The notes: a model not told the origin generated them from the letters alone. 11,748 nucleotides of DNA from Deltaproteobacteria bacterium (GCA_013151235.1 JAADIO010000037.1:1-11748); one strand, 5' to 3'. Shown: positions 1-6,593, counted from the stretch's first letter. Translations and numbers: made by a program.

Positions 1-7
1 CAGAAGT

Positions 8-637
8 GTTATGTAAGAAGGAGACTTTACGAAGTTCTGAAACACCAGACATACTGGCCGTCACCGTCACCTTCTACCTTAGTTATGTAAGAAGGAGACT
101 TTACGAAGTTCTGAAACAATTGGCTTTTGGCAGGGATTCGCCGGCAGTGCCACCCAAGGTTATGTAAGAAGGAGACTTTACGAAGTTCTGAAACCCCCTG
201 AGCGTCACTGTTTCGCCCACCTTGTGCCGAGTTATGTAAGAAGGAGACTTTACGAAGTTCTGAAACATTTGTTTGGGAGGATTATATGAGCCCTCAGATC
301 TTTAAAGTTATGTAAGAAGGAGACTTTACGAAGTTCTGAAACGAAACATTGTTTTGGCGTATTTTTTCGCTATTTTTTCTGTTATGTAAGAAGGAGACTT
401 TACGAAGTTCTGAAACGTTTCAAATTATTGTCAAAAAGACAATAGAGCAGGGGAGTTATGTAAGAAGGAGACTTTACGAAGTTCTGAAACACCTTTTTGG
501 CGCAGGTGGTGCTTCAGAAACTTGATGTTATGTAAGAAGGAGACTTTACGAAGTTCTGAAACGGAAACATAATCCAGTGGTTGGTCATCTCCCCAGCTTT
601 GGTTATGTAAGAAGGAGACTTTACGAAGTTCTGTTCA
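8..637 (+). CRISPR. CRISPR array, 9 repeats / 8 spacers, truncated at the left edge
   Basis: A 36-nt repeat beginning GTTATGTAAG and ending GTTCTGAAAC occurs at 8, 82, 159, 231, 307, 381, 455, 527 and 602. The first eight copies read as identical. Spacers are unrelated and 36-41 nt long. The ninth copy matches for 32 nt (602-633) and then loses its terminal AAAC, as expected for the leader-distal end. The array is therefore probably read left to right, with leader and newer spacers outside the window. Bases 1-7 are probably the tail of another spacer. Each repeat can form a short hairpin (ACTT-TACG-AAGT). The GAAAC 3' end fits the crRNA 5' handle common in type I and type III systems. The subtype cannot be fixed because no cas gene lies in the window. 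Confidence 0.97.
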
Positions 638-968
638 GTATTCTCCGTACAATTTAAAGAAGAAAAATGTCTTAGTGGCTCTTGTTCGTAAGCGCAGTGT
701 TGTGTAGGTGCACAGAACGGCCTCTTTTTGTTTCCATTCCTGTCGTTCTACATATCACATATAGCAGGTTTTTTATCCCTTTTCCCCCGATAAAACCCTC
801 CACTGTGTGTTTCAATCATCCCTGTTTCGTGTAATTCTTCTGCGGTGTACGTATCAATGTCCTTTTTCTCATGCAGGCAGGATGGGAACGCAAGGGGAGA
901 GGGCGCCAATTTTTGTAACTGCAGGGCGATTGCGTCATGCAGTGCAAACAGTGTAAAGGAGGAGGTCC
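638..968. other. Intergenic region downstream of the CRISPR array
   Basis: No convincing gene. The first ~200 bases are relatively AT-rich. A bulged inverted repeat is visible, GGTTTTTTATC near 767-777 against GATAAAACC near 789-797, of unknown role. The only clear signal is the strong AAGGAGGAGG ribosome binding site just before the lipoprotein gene at 969. Short ORFs in this stretch on either strand have no recognisable domain and overlap that gene in other frames. Confidence 0.5.
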
Positions 969-1166
969 ATGAAAAAGTTTTATCTGTTCGGGTTGATACT
1001 GGGATCCGCCGTTATCATGTCCTGCGCTCCTGTGACGGTTTCGAAGTGCAGAACGGACTACACCTACGACGGCGATAAGGTCCAGAGTGAGTACCGGGAG
1101 TGCATTACCCAGACGCCGGAAAAGATGCCGCCGATTCACCTGAAGCATCAGGAACTTTATGAATAG
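969..1166 (+). CDS. Small putative lipoprotein (65 aa)
   Basis: Residues 1-18 form a typical lipoprotein signal: MKK, a hydrophobic stretch, then a lipobox ending IMSC with Cys19 as the lipidated residue. The mature part is only about 47 residues. It contains two further cysteines (Cys27 and Cys45), which could form a disulfide, and no recognised domain. The start is supported by a strong AAGGAGGAGG site about 4-5 nt upstream. It precedes a second lipoprotein gene on the same strand by about 93 nt, so the two may be co-expressed, though a GC-rich hairpin region lies between them. Function is unknown; export and membrane anchoring are inferred from the signal alone. Confidence 0.75.
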   Translation: MKKFYLFGLILGSAVIMSCAPVTVSKCRTDYTYDGDKVQSEYRECITQTPEKMPPIHLKHQELYE

Positions 1167-1185
1167 TTGGTGGTCTTTCAGGGGA

Positions 1186-1236
1186 AAGGGGGTGATCCTT
1201 TCTGAATCCCCCTTGGTCCCCCTTCAGCGAAGGGGG
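1186..1236. repeat. GC-rich inverted repeat cluster between lipoprotein genes
   Basis: AAGGGGG (1186-1192) can pair with either of two CCCCCTT copies (1208-1214 and 1218-1224). The second copy also pairs with GAAGGGGG (1229-1236), giving an 8-bp hairpin with loop AGC. TCCCCCTT is directly repeated at 1207 and 1217. The mutually exclusive stems resemble the short dispersed palindromic repeats (CCCCCTT/AAGGGGG type) common between genes in many bacteria. It could also attenuate or stabilise the transcript. No T-run follows, so it is not a canonical terminator. Confidence 0.5.
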
Positions 1237-1259
1237 AGGTGGTTTAAGGAGAGATTGAT

Positions 1260-1625
1260 ATGAAAAACGTGCTTGTGATCCTGCTGGTCCCATTGTTGTT
1301 CTGTGCCTGCGCGACGGCGGGGAAAGAGATCGACCTGACCACGGTCCACGACAAAATCAGCGTGAACCAATCGACGAAGGAAGACGTCCGGGCACTCTTT
1401 GGAGAGCCCCTTTCGAAGAGTTTTGATGCCGAGAATGAAAGCGAGATCTGGCACTATGCCTATGTGAAAAAGAATATCACCGGGGCCGGCCTGATCGAGC
1501 ACACCTTCCGGATCGGATCGGAATGGAAGACGAAGACCTCGGTCGTTGATTTCTATTTCCGGAAGGGTGTCGTTGTCGACATCAAGAGCGAAAGCTCGCA
1601 GACGAAGAAATTCCATCTCCAATAA
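1260..1625 (+). CDS. BamE/SmpA/OmlA-like outer membrane lipoprotein (121 aa)
   Basis: The N-terminus is a lipoprotein signal with Cys17 following FCA. The segment from about residue 33 (ISVNQSTKEDVRALFGEP) is the helix-turn signature of the SmpA/OmlA family: a short interval after the lipid anchor, T-x-x-x-V-x-x-L-F-G-x-P, then a beta-rich half ending in a hydrophobic strand (VVDFYFRKGVVVDI). Family members such as BamE assist outer membrane protein assembly or bind envelope components. Distant paralogues like this one have unknown roles, so I do not assign bamE. The start has AAGGAG 8 nt upstream. It is preceded by another small lipoprotein and followed by a 14-bp hairpin that could end the transcript. 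Confidence 0.8.
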   Translation: MKNVLVILLVPLLFCACATAGKEIDLTTVHDKISVNQSTKEDVRALFGEPLSKSFDAENESEIWHYAYVKKNITGAGLIEHTFRIGSEWKTKTSVVDFYFRKGVVVDIKSESSQTKKFHLQ

Positions 1626-1667
1626 TCCGCATCTGAAGCGATTACTCCGGTTTATCCCTCGCCCACA

Positions 1668-1707
1668 CGGGTATTCCAGGGGCGGATCCTGATCCCTGGA
1701 ATACCCG
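1668..1707 (+). terminator. 14-bp perfect inverted repeat, possible terminator
   Basis: CGGGTATTCCAGGG (1668-1681) is followed by a 12-nt loop and its exact reverse complement (1694-1707). It lies about 40 nt after the stop of the BamE-like gene. The downstream bases (GAGACAACTCTTTT) contain only a delayed T-run, so termination is possible but not canonical. It may instead be an mRNA-stabilising hairpin or a dispersed palindrome. Confidence 0.45.
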
Positions 1708-2022
1708 GAGACAACTCTTTTCTCCATTCATATCCCGGATTTTCAGATTGATCTTTGCTCTCCGGTTTTCCCCGGAAAATTTTCGCGGGGAGAAACAAAA
1801 GTCCTCTTTTCCCCGTCTTTATATCAAGAATTTCATGATTCATTTTGCAGGTGGCACTGGACGTATCAAGGTTCATGGCCGGGGTGATTGCATTTCGAAA
1901 GTAGAGATCGGAACCCTGTCTGTGTCTTATCCCAACGAAAAGGAGGTGAGTACGCTTATACGGTTTGTCCCATTTGGGACTTGTGTGTTTAATTAAAACG
2001 AAGAAACAGAAAGGACGATGTT
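1708..2022. promoter_or_regulatory. Non-coding upstream region of the PEP-CTERM gene, with palindromes
   Basis: About 315 bases with no credible gene. Overlapping palindromes sit at 1766-1790: TTTTCC-CC-GGAAAA (1766-1779), GAAAATTTTC (1775-1784) and CCCCG/CGGGG flanking it. A near-perfect 14-bp dyad, GTCCCA-TT-TGGGAC, lies at 1967-1980, 42 bases before the start codon, a plausible operator or leader hairpin. GGTTC near 1870 can pair with GAACC near 1911 around an inner region, giving the leader some RNA-structure potential. No known riboswitch consensus is recognised. The promoter itself is not clear. Confidence 0.45.
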
Positions 2023-2793
2023 ATGAAGACACTGTGGATTGCAGTACTCTTTCTCTTCGGAAGCGTTACAATGGCGAATGCCGTACCTCTGGCAGGCGGG
2101 CTGGGTGGAACGGCAGGCTACGGCGAGCATCAGCTTGCCGACAACGATGACGGATCGACGTCTTTCATAGATCTTTCATCGGTTTTCGATAACGGCATGA
2201 ATTTCTACGGAACGACCTATACCGGGCTTTACCTCAACAACAATGGTAATGTGACGTTCTCTGCCCCGTTGTCTACGTATACTCCATACAGTATGACGGG
2301 ATCGACCGCCAACCCGATTATTGCTCCTTTCTTTGCGGATGTCGATACAAGGGGAAGTGGAGACGTCTATTGGGACGAAGATACGGTGAACGGCATTTTT
2401 ACGGCCACATGGAATGCCGTTGGTTATTTTTCGTACCATACAAATCCTCTGGATTCGTTCCAGTTACGGTTGATCGATCAGGGTGGCGGCGACTTTGGCA
2501 TCGAATTCAGATATGCCTCCCTGGGATGGACCGTAGGGGATGTGAGTGGCACGGCGTATGCCAGGGCCGGCTACAATTCCGGCAATGGGACCGATTATTA
2601 CGAGCTGCCGGAATCAGGGAATAATGCCGCCATGCTCGATCTGGTCAACAGGAGCAATGCCGGGACGGATGGTCTGTTTCAATGGCAGGTCAGAAACGGC
2701 AACCCGGCGCCGGTCCCCGAACCGGGCTCTATGGCTCTGATGAGCATCGGCCTCGCCGGCCTCTTCTCCCTCCGCAGGCGGCAGGCTGCCTGA
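2023..2793 (+). CDS. Secreted NIDO-domain protein with PEP-CTERM sorting signal
   Basis: A signal peptide spans residues 1-20, with cleavage likely after ANA. The central part matches the NIDO (nidogen extracellular) domain pattern: LYLNNNGNVTF near residue 68, PIIAPFFADVDTRGSGDVYW near 98-117, and then beta strands ending in FQWQVRNG. Residues 231-256 are a textbook PEP-CTERM tail: VPEP, a hydrophobic segment, and the basic cluster RRR. In known systems such tails direct export and processing by exosortase, and many substrates belong to exopolysaccharide or biofilm loci. No exosortase lies in this window. The start is supported by AAAGGA about 7 nt upstream. A hairpin follows the gene, suggesting a monocistronic unit. 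Confidence 0.93.
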   Translation: MKTLWIAVLFLFGSVTMANAVPLAGGLGGTAGYGEHQLADNDDGSTSFIDLSSVFDNGMNFYGTTYTGLYLNNNGNVTFSAPLSTYTPYSMTGSTANPIIAPFFADVDTRGSGDVYWDEDTVNGIFTATWNAVGYFSYHTNPLDSFQLRLIDQGGGDFGIEFRYASLGWTVGDVSGTAYARAGYNSGNGTDYYELPESGNNAAMLDLVNRSNAGTDGLFQWQVRNGNPAPVPEPGSMALMSIGLAGLFSLRRRQAA

Positions 2794-2824
2794 TCCCTTC
2801 GGACCGGGGTTCACAGTCGCAAAC

Positions 2825-2856
2825 GGACCGGCATCTCCGGATGCCGGTCCTTCCTG
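2825..2856 (+). terminator. Probable terminator of the PEP-CTERM gene
   Basis: GGACCGGCATC (2825-2835), loop TCCG, and its perfect complement (2840-2850) form an 11-bp GC-rich stem 31 nt after the stop codon. The loop is of the stable UNCG class. The tail (TTCCT) is short of T, so termination may be incomplete. Confidence 0.6.
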
Positions 2857-2873
2857 AACCCTGCGTCAAATGA

Positions 2874-2912
2874 GCCCCCGGTTTTTCAGGGTATGACCCT
2901 TTCCGGGGGGGC
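2874..2912. repeat. Second long hairpin (GCCCCCGG / CCGGGGGGGC)
   Basis: GCCCCCGG (2874-2881) faces CCGGGGGGGC (2903-2912). An inner AGGGT-ATG-ACCCT stem lies inside the loop, so the whole segment can fold into an extended cruciform-like hairpin. There is no T-run on either side. It may act as a back-up terminator or RNA-stability element between two transcription units; role unknown. Confidence 0.4.
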
Positions 2913-3175
2913 GATTCCTTCCAGTTCCTCCATTGTGAATTACGAATCAAAATGTTTTCTCTCATTTCAGCCCCTTTCCCGGAGCCGGGAACGCCCTGTA
3001 TCCATCCCTCTGTTCCGGCAGCGTAATCCTTTATGAGAAAGATTTTGAAAAAGATGACGGGTTATGATAAATAATGTTATCTTTCTGTTGACGGCAGGCC
3101 GGTCATTGTCGGCGGAGGATAGGATAAGAGTAAGCTTGGTTATCGTTTTGAAGGATGTGTAGTGGAGCCGATTTT
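2913..3175 (+). promoter_or_regulatory. Intergenic region with possible sigma-70 promoter before the AAA+ gene
   Basis: No gene is seen. The segment 3040-3080 is AT-rich. TTGAAA (3045-3050) followed after 17 nt by TAAATA (3068-3073) is a weak sigma-70-like pair that would place transcription about 95 nt before the chosen AAA+ start. This is the only promoter candidate found for the three-gene unit. Confidence 0.25.
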
Positions 3176-4930
3176 ATGTTCTCCATAGAGAAGCTGGACG
3201 CGCATCATATCCTTGCCCAGATCGGCGAGGATGTAACGGTCATGGCCTCCGAGGGACGTCTCCCAGCTTTTTTCGGGAGGGAGGAGGAGCTTGCCCGGAT
3301 GGTCAAGATCCTCGGGCGGAGGCGGAAGTGCAATCCCCTGATCCTGGGGGGGGCCGGTGTCGGGAAGTCTTCCCTTTGTTATGCCCTGGCCGACCGGATC
3401 GTGAAGGGGAAGGTTCCTCCCTGGCTGGTTGGCCGCAAGGTGATCCGGACGAGCTTCTTCGAGATATGGGGTTCTCTTCTCCATTCGGATGAGGCCTTTG
3501 CCGAATATGCAAGGATCCTCAAAAATGTGCTGAAGCAGTGCCGGGAGAATCCGGTTATCCTCTTCATGGACGAGTTCCATACCCTGGTGAACTTTCCCGT
3601 CAGCTCCAATGTGATCAAGCCCGCTTTGGCCGACGGTTCCCTCCACATGATCGCTGCGACGACCCTTCGTGAGTACCGGCGAGATCTTGAAGGGGACGAG
3701 GCGCTGACCCGCCGTTTTGTTCCGATCATGCTGGATGAACCTTCTCCGGCGGAGACCCGGAGGATTCTTTCTTCTTTGAAGAAAAGTTATGAAGAAGACT
3801 ATCCGGTTTCCATCGGGGATGATTTTGTGGACGAGGTGGTGGATCTGACGGAGACCTATCTGCCGGGGCGCAACCAGCCGGACAAGTCGATCGATCTTCT
3901 CGAACTCTCCTGTATAGAGACGGTCTATGATCGTTTGAATGGAGGGGGTGGCGGGGAGCGGATGTCTGTGACCGAGGATACGGCACACCGGGTGATTTCA
4001 TCAATGACGGGGATCCCGGAGGAGATCGTGGCGGGGAAGATGGACCGTCTCGAAAGTTTGACGAAGCTGCTGTCGGATCGTTACTCCGGGCAGGAGGAGG
4101 CCTTGAAGCCTATCGCTTTTCGCCTGGCTTTGACCAAGTCGCGGGTGGGAATCGACGCGCACCGGCCCGACGGCATCTTCCTCGTGGCCGGTGAACGGGG
4201 CTCGGGAAAAACGGAACTGGCAAGAACTGTAGTTGATTTTCTCTCAGAGGACCCGGAAGAGGATTTCCTCTCCATCGATATGGAGGTCTATGGTGACTTT
4301 CATTCCTTCGTAATGTTGATGGGAGGAGGTCCGGGGCGGTCTTCTCTCCTGAGCGAATTTGTCCGGAACCGGCCGACCGGTGTGATCCTTCTCAGAAATT
4401 TCGACCGGGCGGACAAAAAGGTCCTGTCGATTCTTCGCCAGATCTTTGAAACCGGGAAAGGACGGGATTACCAGGGGAAAGAGCTAGTTTTCGATCATGT
4501 GACCTTTTTCCTGACGACGAGGGTCGGTTTCGAGGAGAAAAAGCCGATCGGAATTGTTTCAGAGTGTGAAAATGTGGCGTGGGAACAACAGGAAGATGCC
4601 GTGCTGGATGGACTTGGTGAGGTCTTTCCGGAGGATTTTCTTTCTTCCGTGGATGAGCTGATCGTGCTGAAACCGGTTTGCGAAGAGATGATTCGCTCCC
4701 TTCTGGATAGGAAGATAGAGGCCTGGTCCCGCCAGGTCGGAAAGACCCTTCGAATTGAACAGCTTTTGAAAGACCTTCTTCTGGAAATCCTCGTCAAGGA
4801 AGAGTCTCCCGCTCATGCTCTTTCCCGCGTATTCGACCGGGAAGTGGGAGAGGACCTTCTGCGATTGCGGAGAAGCCGGGAGTGGGAGGAACTCGAATCG
4901 GTGGAGTTGAAGCGGGACGGTGAGGCTTAG
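3176..4930 (+). CDS. HSP100/Clp-type AAA+ ATPase, N-domain absent, degenerate second ATPase domain
   Basis: The order of motifs is that of ClpA/ClpC. D1 (numbered from Met at 3176, 584 aa): Walker A GGAGVGKS (58-65), Walker B ending D132-E133, arginine fingers R179-R180 in LTRRF, and DEPS. A linker follows beginning TGIPEEIV. D2: Walker A GERGSGKT (339-346), but Walker B reads VILLRNFD, with Arg407-Asn408 replacing Asp-Glu. FLNR of the usual arginine finger becomes FLSS. IGI at 458-460 sits where ClpA carries its IGL ClpP-docking loop. Clp N-repeats are absent, making it shorter than ClpA (about 758 aa) or ClpB (about 860). It should unfold proteins for a partner peptidase, probably the ClpP-like protein at 8157. 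The start at 3176 has GGAG 8 nt upstream. The in-frame ATG at 3155 has its AAGG directly abutting and is less likely. The sigma-factor gene follows within 26 nt. Confidence 0.9.
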   Translation: MFSIEKLDAHHILAQIGEDVTVMASEGRLPAFFGREEELARMVKILGRRRKCNPLILGGAGVGKSSLCYALADRIVKGKVPPWLVGRKVIRTSFFEIWGSLLHSDEAFAEYARILKNVLKQCRENPVILFMDEFHTLVNFPVSSNVIKPALADGSLHMIAATTLREYRRDLEGDEALTRRFVPIMLDEPSPAETRRILSSLKKSYEEDYPVSIGDDFVDEVVDLTETYLPGRNQPDKSIDLLELSCIETVYDRLNGGGGGERMSVTEDTAHRVISSMTGIPEEIVAGKMDRLESLTKLLSDRYSGQEEALKPIAFRLALTKSRVGIDAHRPDGIFLVAGERGSGKTELARTVVDFLSEDPEEDFLSIDMEVYGDFHSFVMLMGGGPGRSSLLSEFVRNRPTGVILLRNFDRADKKVLSILRQIFETGKGRDYQGKELVFDHVTFFLTTRVGFEEKKPIGIVSECENVAWEQQEDAVLDGLGEVFPEDFLSSVDELIVLKPVCEEMIRSLLDRKIEAWSRQVGKTLRIEQLLKDLLLEILVKEESPAHALSRVFDREVGEDLLRLRRSREWEELESVELKRDGEA

Positions 4931-4956
4931 CACGGGCTGGACGATTTGTGAAGATT

Positions 4957-5943
4957 ATGGCAGGGAAACAAAAAAAACGGGATCAACGTCTATTGGAAGA
5001 AGACCTGCAACTCGTCCGGAATATGACGGATGAAAACAAAGAGGTCCGGGAAGAAGGATGGCGGATATTCTATGAACGGTATTATGCTGTACTGGAACGT
5101 AAAATTATCAGCTCGCTTCGGAATGGATATATGGTTGATAAGGCCTGGGACTCTTTTCTTGACCGGATCATGAGAAATGACTTTGAGAATCTCAGAAAGT
5201 ATGAAGGCAGGGGGTCGCTGGCAAGCTGGCTGTATCAAAGTCTGGCTTGGGCGATGAAGGATGTTCTCAGAAAAGAGGGAAAACTGTCGGCAGGGTCGGT
5301 CTCTTTTGAGGATGTGCAAAAGGTGATTCCGGAGGATACCGCAAAGGATGGTCATATTGACGAGGATGCTGTGATGGCGAAGGATGCCGGCCGATCTTCT
5401 CAGAGGAGGCCTGAGCCTGAGTGTGGACCCAATCAGGGAAATGATCTGGAGAATGATTTGCGTGTTGCCTTCAGTCAACTTCCTGATATGGAGCGGTGGG
5501 TTTTTTCCCTTCGTCATTATGATGTGCTCGGGTTTCCTGAGGATGAGATCAGAAAGCTGGCTCAGTATATAAATCGCGATGCTGTTGAGGTGGCAGCGAT
5601 GATTGATGATATTTTCCTCGACGGGGACCTCCTTTCCGGAAAACGAGAAAATGTAATGAAAGCGGAGGAAAAAGCGGTCCGTGATTTTTCTCGTCGGTTG
5701 GCTGCGGAATCGGAGCGATACATCGAATTGGAAGTTGAGGAGACTCCAGCACCGGACAATGAAGTGAAGACTGAAAACAAGTCGCAATCCGGGAAGAAAA
5801 GAGTGCCGGCCCTGATCAAAACACCTTACGATGTGATCAGTGGAATCCTCCAGGGAAGGAATGTGTCAACATTGCACGGTGATGTACGAAAGGCGAAAAA
5901 TAGACTGAAACAGTTTCTGCAGGAAGAGGGATATAACATTTAG
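4957..5943 (+). CDS. ECF-like sigma-70 family factor with long C-terminal extension
   Basis: Residues about 37-106 match sigma region 2: FYERYYAVL, a helix with DKAWDSFLDRI, then YEGRGSLASWLYQSLAWAMKDVLRK, the core- and -10-binding helices. A charged linker follows (110-165). Residues 165-220 resemble region 4 (AFSQLPDMERWVFSLRHYD, then EDEIRKLAQYINRD). About 105 more residues follow, rich in Lys and Glu and ending in a small helical domain; ordinary ECF factors stop soon after region 4. It should direct RNA polymerase to a special promoter set. It sits between the AAA+ ATPase and an anti-sigma-like gene (10-nt gap), the usual sigma/anti-sigma order. The ATG at 4957 is chosen over GTG at 4948; neither has a strong ribosome binding site, so translational coupling to the upstream gene is likely. 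Confidence 0.75.
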   Translation: MAGKQKKRDQRLLEEDLQLVRNMTDENKEVREEGWRIFYERYYAVLERKIISSLRNGYMVDKAWDSFLDRIMRNDFENLRKYEGRGSLASWLYQSLAWAMKDVLRKEGKLSAGSVSFEDVQKVIPEDTAKDGHIDEDAVMAKDAGRSSQRRPEPECGPNQGNDLENDLRVAFSQLPDMERWVFSLRHYDVLGFPEDEIRKLAQYINRDAVEVAAMIDDIFLDGDLLSGKRENVMKAEEKAVRDFSRRLAAESERYIELEVEETPAPDNEVKTENKSQSGKKRVPALIKTPYDVISGILQGRNVSTLHGDVRKAKNRLKQFLQEEGYNI

Positions 5944-5953
5944 AGAGTCTGCC

Positions 5954-6370
5954 ATGATCAGAGAATATGAACCACCGGAACATCCTTCCCGAAAGTCTTG
6001 GGAAGAATTTATCGAGAGGGAAGGATATCTGGAGGAGAACTCTCAAGAGATGATGCACATCCAGGAGTGTCGGGTGTGCCGTGAAAGGGTTTCCCAAATC
6101 CTTGAAGGGGATCGTTTTCTCCTGGACCGGCTTGCAGATGCCCTCCATCCTGAAAGGATGATCGATCCGGAAAAGGGGGAAACCTGTTTCGAAACGAAAG
6201 ATCTATGGGACTATACGGCCTGGCGATTATCCCGGGATGCCGGGGATGAGAGAGCCGATTCCTCACCGGAGAAATATAGTTTTTTTGATGATCATATCAA
6301 TGAATGTGATCGTTGTCTGAAAGAATTTCGAAGAATCCGTAAGATCCAGAGCCGACTCAGGAATTCCTGA
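5954..6370 (+). CDS. Putative soluble zinc anti-sigma factor with two HxxxCxxC motifs
   Basis: A 138-residue protein with two zinc-binding anti-sigma (ZAS) style motifs: His35-x3-Cys39-x2-Cys42 and His114-x3-Cys118-x2-Cys121. The second is preceded by Cys78 and a helix (TKDLWDYTAWRL), as in zf-HC2 anti-sigma domains. No transmembrane helix is seen, so it would be cytoplasmic. Its position 10 nt after a sigma-factor gene and before a strong terminator supports an anti-sigma role. The duplicated motif suggests a tandem or degenerate duplicated domain. Release of sigma could come from zinc/thiol chemistry or from proteolysis by the AAA+ protein encoded upstream; both are inference. Confidence 0.72.
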   Translation: MIREYEPPEHPSRKSWEEFIEREGYLEENSQEMMHIQECRVCRERVSQILEGDRFLLDRLADALHPERMIDPEKGETCFETKDLWDYTAWRLSRDAGDERADSSPEKYSFFDDHINECDRCLKEFRRIRKIQSRLRNS

Positions 6371-6432
6371 TCCTTCCCTTTCCTTGCAGGGGGCCTTACG
6401 GCTTCCTGCTTCTTGTCATGATTTTCTGCTCC

Positions 6433-6460
6433 AAAAGGCCCCAATCGGGGTCTTTTTTTT
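6433..6460 (+). terminator. Strong rho-independent terminator
   Basis: A-tract, GGCCCC (6437-6442), loop AATC, GGGGTC (6447-6452), then eight T residues (6453-6460). The stem is six pairs (one G-U), extended by A-T pairing. It lies about 65 nt after the anti-sigma-like gene and separates the AAA+/sigma/anti-sigma unit from the next cluster. Confidence 0.9.
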
Positions 6461-6508
6461 CTTCTGAAAAAATCTTCCGTGAAACATTTTCATTCTTTTG
6501 CACGTCTT

Positions 6509-6522
6509 ACGAATGAATTCGT
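6509..6522. promoter_or_regulatory. 14-bp palindrome, candidate operator of the XRE gene
   Basis: ACGAAT-GA-ATTCGT is a perfect 6-bp inverted repeat with 2-bp spacer, 71 bases before the preferred XRE start. XRE regulators usually bind such short dyads and often autoregulate, so this is a reasonable operator candidate. No convincing -35/-10 pair was identified around it. Confidence 0.4.
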
Positions 6523-6593
6523 GAGTGTCCAGAAACGAAAATGCCATTTATAGCCGATATTGTGACCAATCAAAGAAGGAGGAGCCGTCCATC

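Noticed and set aside
513-521. TTCAGAAAC inside spacer 7, resembling the repeat end
   Set aside because: Only a short match (one mismatch in nine bases) with correct spacer length; most likely chance.
638-850. AT-rich flank as the CRISPR leader
   Set aside because: The repeat touching this flank is the degenerate one, which normally marks the leader-distal end; the leader is expected to the left, outside the window.
1851-1867. TGGCAC followed by TGGACGTATC as a sigma-54 promoter for the PEP-CTERM gene
   Set aside because: The -24 box is perfect but nothing resembling TTGC stands at -12; TGGCC...TTGC further on (about 1875-1891) has the wrong spacing (11).
1860-1960. Possible cyclic-di-GMP or cobalamin riboswitch before the PEP-CTERM gene
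   Set aside because: Only short pairings (GGTTC/GAACC) are visible; none of the conserved core sequences of those classes could be found.
1748-1996. 82-codon ORF on + strand upstream of the PEP-CTERM gene
   Set aside because: No usable start/RBS, no domain, composition unlike neighbours, and it overlaps several palindromes; treated as regulatory DNA.
3140-3988. 282-codon ORF on the - strand
   Set aside because: Antisense to the AAA+ gene, whose + frame shows complete Walker motifs; Pro/His/Arg-rich shadow.
4990-5787. 265-codon ORF on the - strand
   Set aside because: Antisense to the sigma-factor gene, which has recognisable region 2 and region 4; no domain in the reverse frame.
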